Shown here: in pieces, positions 1-7,413 of the stretch
How positions within the stretch are numbered: position 1 is the stretch's first letter
How the letters are laid out: each line of letters begins with the position of its first letter
From: JBHGBM01 sp041946965
GTDB taxonomy: Bacteria; Acidobacteriota; Terriglobia; Bryobacterales; Bryobacteraceae
Direction: 5' to 3'
DNA: 31,441 nt
Assembly: GCA_041946965.1 (NCBI GenBank)
Contig: JBHGBM010000070.1
Coordinates: forward strand, 1 to 31,441
The notes under the pieces: model-generated
Databases searched by the model: none
Told to the model about the DNA's origin: nothing
What the model saw: the letters and a program-made list of their open reading frames with translations, nothing else
Position numbers and translations under genes: made by a program

Positions 1-28
1 CACTTTGAAGCTGAATGGAGATTCCCGC

Positions 29-508
29 ATGATCGAGTTGGCAGCCCCGGAGCGGAGGGAGGGCGAGCGGAGCGAGCCCGCCCGGAGCGGAGGGGCGGCC
101 AACTCGAGGCGACCCGCGGCGCCGCACGCCGACACCGAGGTCGTGGCCAAAGCGCAGCGCCGCAAGTTCACCGCCGAGTACAAACTCGCCATCGTGGAGG
201 AAGCCGACCACGCCACCGATCCGGGCGAGATCGGCTCCCTGTTGCGGCGCGAAGGTCTGTACTCGTCCCATCTGGTCGAGTGGCGGCGGCTCCGCGCCGC
301 CGGCGCCCTTAGCGCCTTGTCGAAGAAGCGGGGCCGGAAGCCGAGCCGCAACCCCCTGGTCGAGGAGAACCAGAAGTTGAAGGCGCAAGTGGCCCGTCTG
401 GAAAAGAAACTCCAACAGGCCGAAATCATCATCGACGTTCAAAAAAAAGTGTCGGCCCTGCTGGGGATCACCCTGCCGGAAACGGACCGGGACGAGAGCA
501 ACTCATGA
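29..508 (+). CDS. IS3-family transposase OrfA
   Basis: This 159-residue protein is the DNA-binding subunit of an IS3-family transposase. A helix-turn-helix of the IS3/IS911 type begins at RRKFTAEYKLAIVEEAD and runs through SSHLVEWRRLRAAG. It is followed by a basic linker (KKRGRKPSR) and a leucine-zipper-like coiled coil (residues about 110-150, VEENQKLKAQVARLEKKL) used for multimerisation. The ATG at 29 is chosen because GGAG at 17-20 sits 8 nt upstream; a TTG at 5 is also in frame. The N-terminal 40 or so residues are low complexity and come from a GC-rich inverted-repeat insertion. The 3' end overlaps orfB as ATGA, and an A8 run upstream could fuse the two by -1 frameshifting. Confidence 0.88.
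   Translation: MIELAAPERREGERSEPARSGGAANSRRPAAPHADTEVVAKAQRRKFTAEYKLAIVEEADHATDPGEIGSLLRREGLYSSHLVEWRRLRAAGALSALSKKRGRKPSRNPLVEENQKLKAQVARLEKKLQQAEIIIDVQKKVSALLGITLPETDRDESNS
34..106. repeat. GC-rich inverted repeat within orfA
   Basis: Nine-base arms CGAGTTGGC (34-42) and GCCAACTCG (98-106) are perfect reverse complements. They flank a GC-rich core with a 14-bp direct repeat, CCCGGAGCGGAGGG, at 46-59 and 81-94. The centre is near-palindromic (GGGCGAGC to GAGCCC, 61-79). The element is read in frame by orfA and encodes an Arg/Glu/Ala/Gly-rich tail ahead of the helix-turn-helix. It looks like a REP/MITE-type palindrome captured in the gene start. Confidence 0.6.
442..448 (+). promoter_or_regulatory. 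Programmed -1 frameshift site (A AAA AAA)
   Basis: An A8 run (441-448) followed by G lies in orfA, read in zero frame as CAA AAA AAA GTG, giving the slippery heptamer A AAA AAA. I walked the -1 frame from 448 to the orfB ATG at 505 and found no stop codon, so slippage yields a continuous OrfAB fusion. IS3-family elements make their active transposase this way. I did not identify a clear downstream stimulatory structure. Confidence 0.75.
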
Positions 509-1518
509 CAGCGGCCATCGAACTCTCCCCCTCGGTCGGCCGCGCCGCGGCCTGCCGCGCTCTCGGAATTCCGCGGGCGTCCTTCTACCGAGCGCTGGCG
601 CCCCAGCCCGAACCCACGGCCGCTCCGATACGGCCCACGCCGGCCCGGGCCCTCACCGTGACCGAGCGGAACACCGCGCTCGCGCACCTGCGCTCGGAAC
701 GCTTCATGGATCAGGCGCCGCACCAAGTCCACGCGGCCCTGCTGGACGAGGGCATCTACGTTTGCTCGCCGCGCACCATGTACCGATTGCTGCAACAGCA
801 CGGCGAAGTCCGGGAGCGGCGCGATCAGCTCCGCCACCCCACCTATCAGAAGCCGGAACTGCTGGCCACGCGTCCCAACCAGGTCTGGAGCTGGGACATC
901 ACCAAACTCCGCGGCCCGGTGAAGTGGACCTACTTCTACCTCTACGTGATCCTCGACCTGTTCAGCCGCTACGTGGCCGGTTGGATGGTGGCCCCGCGCG
1001 AAAGCGCCGAATTGGCCAAGAAGCTCATCCAGGAAAGCCTCGATCGGCAGGGCATCTCCGCCGGCCAGCTCCACCTCCACGCCGACAACGGGCCGTCGAT
1101 GACCAGCAAGACCCTGGCCTTGAAGCTGGCCGATCTCGGCGTCACCAAGTCGCATAGCCGGCCCTATGTCTCTGACGACAACCCGTTCTCGGAAAGCCAG
1201 TTCAAGACCCTCAAGTACCGGCCCGAGTTCCCGGATCGATTCGGCTCGCTGGAAGACGCCCGCGCCCATTGCCAGGGCTTCTTCCACTGGTATAACCCCG
1301 AACACCACCACAGCGGCATCGCCCTGCTAACGCCGCACATGGTTCACTACGGGCTCGCCGCCGAGGTCCTGGACAACCGGCAGCGCGTCCTTACTGCAGC
1401 CTTCCAGCGGCATCCGGAAAGATTCGTCCGCAAACCGCCGCGGCCCACCGTGCTCCCGGATGCCGTCTGGATCAACCCTCCCAAGCCCGGCCCGCCGGAG
1501 CCAGGAGAAACTCACTAA
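505..1518 (+). CDS. IS3-family transposase OrfB (DDE integrase)
   Basis: This is the 337-residue catalytic subunit of the transposase. An N-terminal HTH_21-like region (residues about 45-100) precedes an rve-type integrase core. The triad is visible as D131 in WSWDITKL, D194 in HADNGPSM and E230 in PFSESQFKTLK. The D194 to E230 spacing is 35 residues, the classical D-D(35)-E arrangement. The C-terminal FHWYNPEHHHSGI segment is also typical of IS3 OrfB. Its ATG overlaps the orfA stop (ATGA), so it can be made by coupling as well as by the upstream A8 frameshift. The ORF is full length with no internal lesion. Confidence 0.93.
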   Translation: MTAAIELSPSVGRAAACRALGIPRASFYRALAPQPEPTAAPIRPTPARALTVTERNTALAHLRSERFMDQAPHQVHAALLDEGIYVCSPRTMYRLLQQHGEVRERRDQLRHPTYQKPELLATRPNQVWSWDITKLRGPVKWTYFYLYVILDLFSRYVAGWMVAPRESAELAKKLIQESLDRQGISAGQLHLHADNGPSMTSKTLALKLADLGVTKSHSRPYVSDDNPFSESQFKTLKYRPEFPDRFGSLEDARAHCQGFFHWYNPEHHHSGIALLTPHMVHYGLAAEVLDNRQRVLTAAFQRHPERFVRKPPRPTVLPDAVWINPPKPGPPEPGETH

Positions 1519-1531
1519 TTTATGCGGGCAG

Positions 1532-1551
1532 GTGTCTCAAAGTCGTTGACA
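1532..1551. repeat. Candidate right terminal repeat of the IS3 element
   Basis: GTGTCTCAAAGTCGTTGACA lies 13 nt after the orfB stop. Its position and the terminal CA fit an IS3-family right end. The matching left end is not in the window apart from the first ten bases, which are a partial match, so the boundary is provisional. Confidence 0.5.
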
Positions 1552-1620
1552 AGTTCCGAAGATCGAGTTTCGCCGCATCCGGATCAGTGATCTGAGCACG
1601 AGTCGTTGAGCGCGAGCAGT

Positions 1621-1650
1621 TTGCGCGAGGATGGGGATTTAGGATACAGT
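1621..1650 (+). promoter_or_regulatory. Candidate sigma70 promoter for the riboswitch leader
   Basis: TTGCGC (1621-1626) and TACAGT (1645-1650) are separated by 18 bp and match the -35 and -10 consensus only moderately. The pair would start transcription at about 1657, a few bases before the riboswitch aptamer, which is where a promoter is needed. The assignment rests mainly on position. Confidence 0.35.
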
Positions 1651-1664
1651 AGTCGTTTCCATTT

Positions 1665-1728
1665 GAGTGGTGATGGGGCCTCACCCTTAACCGTCTCGCA
1701 GCCGCGGGAATGATAGCTCCTACCGCAA
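1665..1728 (+). promoter_or_regulatory. Fluoride riboswitch (crcB motif) aptamer
   Basis: The leader reproduces the crcB-motif layout in order. A hairpin GGTGATGGGGCCTCACC (1669-1685) has stem GGTG/CACC and the conserved GATG loop. It is followed by TTAACCG (1687-1693), a second hairpin TCTCGC/GCGGGA (1694-1709), and the conserved 3' strand ATGATAGCTCCTACC (1710-1724). The pseudoknot can form: loop GGGGC (1675-1679) pairs with GCTCC (1716-1720) with one G-U. The 3' strand is also the 5' arm of an intrinsic terminator, so ligand-stabilised pseudoknot and terminator exclude each other. This is the known ON-switch logic of the family: fluoride allows read-through. The downstream enolase agrees with the known biology. 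The call comes from consensus recall, not a covariance-model search. Confidence 0.87.
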
Positions 1729-1743
1729 GGTAGGGGCTTTTTT
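1715..1743 (+). terminator. Intrinsic terminator of the fluoride riboswitch
   Basis: AGCTCCTACC (1715-1724) pairs over all ten positions, with one G-U, with GGTAGGGGCT (1729-1738). The loop is GCAA, a GNRA tetraloop, and six T residues end at 1743. It sits 35 nt before the first gene of the operon, so it is an attenuator rather than a gene-end terminator. Its 5' arm includes the bases that close the aptamer pseudoknot. Confidence 0.9.
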
Positions 1744-1778
1744 AGTTTGGGCCCGATTTTCGATGAGGAACTCGACTT

Positions 1779-3062
1779 GTGCGCCACATCCTCCTAACGG
1801 CGGCCAGCCTGCTGGCCGCATTGGCACCATGCGCCTCCACGCAGCCCCCCACACAGACTCTTACGCTTCAGGACTGCATCCGGCTTGCGGAGTCAGTACC
1901 CTCCCCGGTAAGCATCGCGCGTCAGGAGCGTGATATCGCGGCTCGGGACGTCACGCAAGCCCGTGCCGGCTTCCTCCCCCAGTCCCGGTTGGTTAACGGC
2001 TTCACGTACAACAGTCCTCTGCTGTACAACCCGGGGGTCTTCAGCTTCGTTCCGCTGAACGGGATCCGGGAATACGCCACACTCTTCAGCGTGAACCAGG
2101 AGTTCGACACTTCGGGGCGGCTGCGCGCCGACATGACGCGGGCGCGAGTGGCACAAGAGATCGCCGCGACCAGTATGGCGCTCACACAACGTGACCTGCG
2201 ACGCGCCGTTACGACTGCGTACTACCGGGCGCTTCTCACCCGCCGCATCGTACGGATCATCGAGGATGCCCTGAAGGAAAGCCAGGGTTTCGAGAGCAGA
2301 ACCAAGCTCCTCTTTCAAAACGGTGAGGCAGCGCAGGCAGATGTCGTGAAGTCCTCCGCGCAGGTGGCCTCCCTGCAACAAGCGGTGAACGCCGCCGAAC
2401 TGGAGGCCGATCTGGCAAAACAGGAACTGGCGTCGTTCTGGACTCGTGAAGTTGCCGCGCCCTTGGCGCTCGCCGACGTTCTGGAGGACAGCCCTCCGCC
2501 TCCAGAAGCGGAACCTGCTCAGGCATCTCCGTTTCTCAAGCGGCTGGAGTTCAGCCTGTTTGACGCGCAGAAGAGGGGGTTTCAGGCTGATGTTCGGAGG
2601 GCGCGTTCGGCGTTGTTGCCGCAGCTCGGCGTTGCCTTCCAATACGGAATCGACTCGACGGCAGTGCGGATCAGCGACCGCGGGTATGCGGCATTCGTAA
2701 ATCTGACCATTCCACTGTTCGACTGGAGCAAGGCACGCAGCGCGATGCAGCAAGCCCGCTTGCGCACACAACAGCTCGAATCGAACCGCTCGATTTCCGA
2801 GCGGACCTTCTCGAAGGAGTACCAGGCCGCCCTCGCGAAGGTCAAGCAGTTGTTCACGCAGATTTCGCTCACACGCCAACAGGCGAAGTTGGCCGAAGAC
2901 GATCTTCACTTGAGCCGGATCCGCTACGAAGGGGGCGAGGGATCGGCGCTCGATGTCGTGACGGCGCAGAACCAACTCGCTCAAGCCAGGAGCAACTATT
3001 ACACGACCATGGCCAACTACCTGAACGCCAAAGCTGAACTGGAGGTCGCAGCGGGACGATGA
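1779..3062 (+). CDS. TolC-like outer membrane efflux protein
   Basis: This 427-residue protein is the outer-membrane channel of a tripartite efflux pump. A Sec signal peptide (MRHILLTAASLLAALAPCAS) is followed by two outer-membrane efflux protein (OEP) repeats. The first starts at LTLQDCIRLAE; the second carries FVNLTIPLFDWSKARSAMQQA and ends in RIRYEGGEGSALDVVTAQNQL. Long helical stretches are typical of the TolC alpha-barrel. The GTG start is chosen because GAGGAA (1765-1770) lies 8 nt upstream and a signal peptide begins there. It is the first gene after the riboswitch terminator, and its stop overlaps the next start as ATGA. A Cys at residue 18 follows Pro, so a lipobox is unlikely. Confidence 0.9.
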   Translation: MRHILLTAASLLAALAPCASTQPPTQTLTLQDCIRLAESVPSPVSIARQERDIAARDVTQARAGFLPQSRLVNGFTYNSPLLYNPGVFSFVPLNGIREYATLFSVNQEFDTSGRLRADMTRARVAQEIAATSMALTQRDLRRAVTTAYYRALLTRRIVRIIEDALKESQGFESRTKLLFQNGEAAQADVVKSSAQVASLQQAVNAAELEADLAKQELASFWTREVAAPLALADVLEDSPPPPEAEPAQASPFLKRLEFSLFDAQKRGFQADVRRARSALLPQLGVAFQYGIDSTAVRISDRGYAAFVNLTIPLFDWSKARSAMQQARLRTQQLESNRSISERTFSKEYQAALAKVKQLFTQISLTRQQAKLAEDDLHLSRIRYEGGEGSALDVVTAQNQLAQARSNYYTTMANYLNAKAELEVAAGR

Positions 3063-4294
3063 AACCCCAATACGTTTTTTGCCTGGGCCTCTTGGCCCTC
3101 ACTGGTTGCGGATCTCATGAAGAGGCGCCACCGAAGCCGGTTGTGGCGGTGGTGGTTGCCAAAGCTGACGTAGCCGACGTCAAGTCGACGGTCCGGGCTC
3201 CTGCCTTCGTCTTCGCTCGCGAGCAAGCCAACATCAGTTCTCGCGTCACGGCGCCGATTCGGAAACTCCTCGTCCGCAAGGGGGACAGCGTCGGAGCGGG
3301 TCAGGTCCTGGCGCAGCTCGACAACCGTGACCTGGTGGCCCAGCGCGACGAAGCAGCGGCGGCCGTAACCGACGCTGAGGCCAATCTGGAGCGTGTGACA
3401 TCCGGGACGCTGCCCACCGACATCGAGCGGGCTCGCGGGCAGTTGGCCACCACCGAGGCCGCGCTCAATCAGGCCCAGAAATTTTACGACCGGCGGCGGC
3501 AGCTTTTCGATCAGGGCGCGATACCGCAGCGAGACATGCTGGTCAGTGAAACCGAACTGGCGCAGGCCAAGGCGAATCACGAGGTAGCGAGGAGGTCCCT
3601 GGACTTGCTCCAGAATCAGTCGCGCGAGAAAGACATCCTGATGGCGAAGAGCAAGGTGGAGCAGGCTCGAGCACGCCTCGCGGCGATTACAGCCCAACTG
3701 GACTTCACCGAGATCCGAAGCAGTTCGGCCGGAACGATCACCGAGCAATTCATGTTTCCGGGCGACATGGCCAAGCCCGACGCCCCGATCTTCACCGTCA
3801 TGGATTTGTCAGTCGCGGTGGCGCGCGCGCAGATCCCCGACTCCGAGGCGGTGGCTGTCCGGACCGGTCAAGCGTGCGCATTCGTGCCGGGCGATGCGGC
3901 AGACACCTCGTTCGCAGGCAGAGTGTCGGTCGTCAACCAATCCATCGACACAGCCCGGAGAACTGTCGAGGCGTGGTGCGAGATTCCCAACCAGAACCGC
4001 GCCCTGCGGGCCGGAGCGTTTGGGCAAGTCTTCATCGTGAAGAGCATTGCGCCGAAGAGCGTCGTCGTGCCCCTGCCGGCGGTCCAGTTCACGGAAGGCG
4101 CTAACCGGGGGATCGTCATGGTCGCCGGCGATAAGGGTGTGGCCGTAAAGCGAGAGGTGGAAACCGGGGAAGTTTTCGACGGCAAGGTCCACATCAAGAG
4201 CGGCTTGAACCCCGGAGAAGCGGTCATCGTGCAGGGAGCGTACGGGTTGGTCGAGGGCACTCAGATCCGCGTGCAGGAGGACAAGAAGCCGTGA
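3059..4294 (+). CDS. RND efflux periplasmic adaptor (membrane fusion lipoprotein)
   Basis: This 411-residue HlyD/AcrA-type adaptor links the inner-membrane pump to the outer-membrane channel. It has a lipoprotein signal with lipobox LTGC (Cys17), implying an inner-membrane-anchored periplasmic protein. A split lipoyl-like domain (ISSRVTAPIRKLLVRKGD and later LDFTEIRSSSAGTITEQF) brackets an alpha-hairpin coiled coil at residues about 95-210. A beta-barrel and membrane-proximal domain (VVVPLPAVQFTEGANRG) follow. It overlaps both neighbours by 4 nt (ATGA before, GTGA after), indicating translational coupling in a single transcript. The substrate cannot be read from the sequence. Confidence 0.9.
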   Translation: MKPQYVFCLGLLALTGCGSHEEAPPKPVVAVVVAKADVADVKSTVRAPAFVFAREQANISSRVTAPIRKLLVRKGDSVGAGQVLAQLDNRDLVAQRDEAAAAVTDAEANLERVTSGTLPTDIERARGQLATTEAALNQAQKFYDRRRQLFDQGAIPQRDMLVSETELAQAKANHEVARRSLDLLQNQSREKDILMAKSKVEQARARLAAITAQLDFTEIRSSSAGTITEQFMFPGDMAKPDAPIFTVMDLSVAVARAQIPDSEAVAVRTGQACAFVPGDAADTSFAGRVSVVNQSIDTARRTVEAWCEIPNQNRALRAGAFGQVFIVKSIAPKSVVVPLPAVQFTEGANRGIVMVAGDKGVAVKREVETGEVFDGKVHIKSGLNPGEAVIVQGAYGLVEGTQIRVQEDKKP

Positions 4295-7200
4295 CGGGCC
4301 GCCTCGCTCAATTCGTTCAGGCGCACGCCCGGGCAATGGTGATCATCGTCCTGGCCTTCGCCCTCGCTGGAGCGGCGTTCGTGTTCCGGCTGCCGATCGC
4401 CATCTTCCCGCAAACCGACTTCCCCCGAATCGTCATCCTGGTGGACAACGGCATCACGCCGGTGGACATCCAAATGTTGCGGGTGACGCGTCCGATCGAG
4501 GAGACGATCCGGATCGTTCCCGGCATAACGACCATTCGCTCCGTGACCGCTCGGGGGTCGTCGGAAATCAGCGTGTTCTTCCGCTGGGACGTCGACATTC
4601 TGAACGCGCTTCACCTGGTGCAGGGCCGCATCTCCCAGATCACGCCCTCCCTTCCGCCTACCTGCCGCTTCTACATCAACCGCCTCACATTTTCGGTCTT
4701 CCCGATGGTCGGCTTCAGCATCACGTCGCCAACCCGGTCACGGTCCGATTTGTGGGAACTGGCCTATTACAACATCGCGCCGCGTCTGTATCGCCTGCCC
4801 GGCGTAGCAGAAACCAGGATCGTAGGCGGGCGGCCGCCCGAATACCACGTTCTCGTAGATCCACAGAAGCTCAACGGCTATGGAATGCCATTGACGAAGG
4901 TGACCGACGCTCTCCGCAACAGCAACATGATCTCTCCGTCCGGGATGGTCCAGGAGAACTACCATCTGTATCTGACAACCGTGACGGGGCTGTTGCGCAC
5001 TCGCGAACAGATCGAGGACACCGTGGTCGACGTCGTGCGAGGAACACCCGTTGCCGTGAAGAACCTGGCGACTGTCGTCCCCGGCGAGCGTCCGATCTAC
5101 AACATCGTCACCGCCAACGGCCGCTCCGCTGTGCTCGTCAATGTCCTCCAGCAGCCAGACGGAAACGCAGTTCAAATTGCCGACTCGGTGAACAAGGAGC
5201 TTTCAGATATCAAGAGGGGACTGCCGCCGGACATCGAGCTGTCGACGTACTACGATCAATCCGTTCTCGTCCGGGATTCCATCGCCGGCGTTACGGAAAG
5301 CATCCTTATCGGACTTGGTCTGTCCGTGCTCGTCCTGTTGGTTTTTCTCAAGAGCTGGCGGACCACGATCGTGGCGGCCGCAGTGATTCCGATTGCGGTG
5401 CTCATGGCGATCGTCTTCATGAAGTTCTTCAACATGAGCTTCAACCTGATGACGCTCGGCGGGCTCGCAGCCTGCATCGGTGTCGTGATCGATGACGCTA
5501 TCGTCATGGTGGAGAACATTATCGTCCACCTCTCGACCGGCCAAGCCCCCATGGAAGCGGCCAAGAGCGCTATCACGGAACTGACCCCGGCCTTGACGGG
5601 ATCGACGCTGACCCCGATCGTGGTTTTCGCTCCGTTGGTGTTCCTCGGCGGGATCACGGGTGTCTTTTTCCGCGCCCTTGCGATGACCATGGTGACGGCA
5701 CTGCTCGCCTCGCTCTTCCTGGCGATCTTCTTCACGCCGGTCCTGGCGGCGGTATTCTTCCGGCGGCCCGCAGGCTCGACTACGACGGACCTGGAGCAGG
5801 CCGAACAGGCTGGCGAGGGCCGCATCCTGCGCTGGCTCACCGCACGATACGAATCGGCGCTTCACTGGTGTCTGTTCCATCCCCGGTCCATTCTCTTGGC
5901 TGCCTTGCTGGTCGTCGTCGGAATGGTCGGTGTCTATTTCCAACTCGGCAGTGGATTCCTGCCGGAGATGGATGAGGGCGCGTTCGTCCTCGACTATCGC
6001 ATGCCTCCCGGCACTTCCCTTCAAGAGACGGACAGGGTGCTGCGGCACATCGAGCAGTTCATCAAGGAGACGCCCGAGATCGAGAGCTATTCGCGCCGCA
6101 CCGGAGCGCGTCTGGCCCTCGCGATCGCCGAGCCGAACACCGGCGACTTCCTGGTTAAGCTCAAGAAGGATCGCAAGCGAGGCTTGGAGGAGGTCACTTC
6201 CGAACTGCGGCGCAAGGTCGCCTCCTCAGAACCCGCAATCGAGGTGGAATTCCCGCACATTCTTGAGGATTTGATAGGAGATCTCGCATGGTCTCCACAG
6301 CCGATCGAAATCAAAGTACGCCACGACGACGAGGCCACCTACAAGCGGATCGCAAAGGAAATCGAGGAGTGGCTCCCCAAGGTCAGGGGTGTCGTGGACA
6401 TCGCCAACCGGACGATTGTGATCGGGCCTTCCCAGAATTTCCGGGTTGACCCCGAGAAGGCGCGATTGGCAGGTTTCGGGGTCAAGGACGTAGCCGACCT
6501 TCAGGCGGCGATGCTCGACGGAGAACTCGCATCAGATTTGATACGAGGGGAACGCTTGGTCGGGATTCGCGTCAGGTACCCTCCCGAGTACCGCTCATCG
6601 ACTGACAAACTCAAGGCTCTCCTGTTGACCTCGCCTACCGGCCAAACCGTGCCCATGTCCAGCATTGCCGCCGTCGAAGTGGACGAAGGAACGACAGAGA
6701 TCCGGCGCGAGAATCTGCGCAATATGTCGGCGGTGACCGCCCGGCTGGAGAAACGGGACCTCGGTTCCGCCATACAAGAGATCCAGCAACGGCTTCCGAA
6801 AGAAATCTCCCTCCCGCCGGGCACACACATCGAATACGGGGGGCTCTACGAGATGCAGCGCGAATCGTTCCTGGGGTTGACCCAGGTGCTGCTGCTTTCC
6901 ATTCTCCTAATCTTTGTCATCCTCGTCTTCGAGTTCCGTTCGTTCTCGCACCCGATCGCCATCCTCGCGGCGACCATCCTTTGCGGTTCAGGTGCGCTGG
7001 CGGCCCTCTGGGTGACAGGAACGACGCTCAACATCTCGTCGTTTATGGGGGCGATCATGGTCGTCGGCATCGTCCACAAGAACGGCATTCTCATGTTGGA
7101 CTCAGAGCAGTACTTCTCAGAAAGAGGTTACGAATTACGGGAAGCCATCTTCCATGCCGGGCGAAGACGCCTGCGGCCCATCCTCATGACCGCACTCGCG

Positions 7201-7362
7201 ACGATCTTCGGCATGGCTCCGCTGGCGGTCGGAGTGGGCTCAGGCGCCCAGTTGCTTCAGCCGCTTGCTATTGCGGTGATCGGCGGTGTGACCGTTTCCA
7301 TGGTCCTGTCGCTGCTCATCACTCCGGTTCTCTTTTACCAGCTTCGCCAACGGGGGCTGTGA
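4291..7362 (+). CDS. RND-family efflux transporter, inner-membrane subunit
   Basis: This 1023-residue proton-driven pump is of normal length for the AcrB/CzcA superfamily. It shows the N-terminal RLPIAIFPQTDFPRI segment, two large periplasmic loops and a twelve-helix topology. The TM4 motif GVVIDDAIVMVEN carries Asp401 and Asp402, the proton-relay pair of HAE/AcrB-like pumps. It is not the DFGxxVDGA form I associate with heavy-metal CzcA proteins. The TM10 lysine is present as K930 in GIVHKNGILML. The GTG start overlaps the adaptor stop (GTGA). Organic-type RND pumps are not known to move fluoride, so its place behind a fluoride riboswitch is unusual. It may export a toxic fluoro-compound or metal-fluoride species, or simply be co-induced. 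Confidence 0.92.
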   Translation: MTGRLAQFVQAHARAMVIIVLAFALAGAAFVFRLPIAIFPQTDFPRIVILVDNGITPVDIQMLRVTRPIEETIRIVPGITTIRSVTARGSSEISVFFRWDVDILNALHLVQGRISQITPSLPPTCRFYINRLTFSVFPMVGFSITSPTRSRSDLWELAYYNIAPRLYRLPGVAETRIVGGRPPEYHVLVDPQKLNGYGMPLTKVTDALRNSNMISPSGMVQENYHLYLTTVTGLLRTREQIEDTVVDVVRGTPVAVKNLATVVPGERPIYNIVTANGRSAVLVNVLQQPDGNAVQIADSVNKELSDIKRGLPPDIELSTYYDQSVLVRDSIAGVTESILIGLGLSVLVLLVFLKSWRTTIVAAAVIPIAVLMAIVFMKFFNMSFNLMTLGGLAACIGVVIDDAIVMVENIIVHLSTGQAPMEAAKSAITELTPALTGSTLTPIVVFAPLVFLGGITGVFFRALAMTMVTALLASLFLAIFFTPVLAAVFFRRPAGSTTTDLEQAEQAGEGRILRWLTARYESALHWCLFHPRSILLAALLVVVGMVGVYFQLGSGFLPEMDEGAFVLDYRMPPGTSLQETDRVLRHIEQFIKETPEIESYSRRTGARLALAIAEPNTGDFLVKLKKDRKRGLEEVTSELRRKVASSEPAIEVEFPHILEDLIGDLAWSPQPIEIKVRHDDEATYKRIAKEIEEWLPKVRGVVDIANRTIVIGPSQNFRVDPEKARLAGFGVKDVADLQAAMLDGELASDLIRGERLVGIRVRYPPEYRSSTDKLKALLLTSPTGQTVPMSSIAAVEVDEGTTEIRRENLRNMSAVTARLEKRDLGSAIQEIQQRLPKEISLPPGTHIEYGGLYEMQRESFLGLTQVLLLSILLIFVILVFEFRSFSHPIAILAATILCGSGALAALWVTGTTLNISSFMGAIMVVGIVHKNGILMLDSEQYFSERGYELREAIFHAGRRRLRPILMTALATIFGMAPLAVGVGSGAQLLQPLAIAVIGGVTVSMVLSLLITPVLFYQLRQRGL

Positions 7363-7413
7363 TCTCCGCCGGTGCTGGTGCGATGCAGTTGGACCTCGTA
7401 AAGGAGCGTACTT

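Larger units (their letters stand above)
1..1551 (+). mobile_element. IS3-family insertion sequence, left tip outside window
   Basis: The unit holds orfA (helix-turn-helix plus coiled coil) and orfB (DDE integrase fold) in the -1 relative frame, which is the IS3-family layout. The right boundary is placed at the end of a candidate terminal repeat at 1532-1551. The window opens with CACTTTGAAG, which partly resembles the reverse complement of that right end (CGACTTTGAGAC), so the left terminal repeat is probably cut by the window edge. Both ORFs are open and the catalytic triad is intact, so the element could be active. Exact ends and any target-site duplication cannot be fixed from this window. 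Confidence 0.85.

Noticed and set aside
1546..1575. TTGACA in the IS right end as the -35 of an outward hybrid promoter
   Set aside because: At 16-18 bp downstream there is no sequence resembling a -10 element.
1553..1609. Short open frame after the IS reading VPKIEFRRIRISDLSTSR then stop
   Set aside because: It could be the tail of a gene cut by the insertion, but 18 codons without a recognised family is too little to call.
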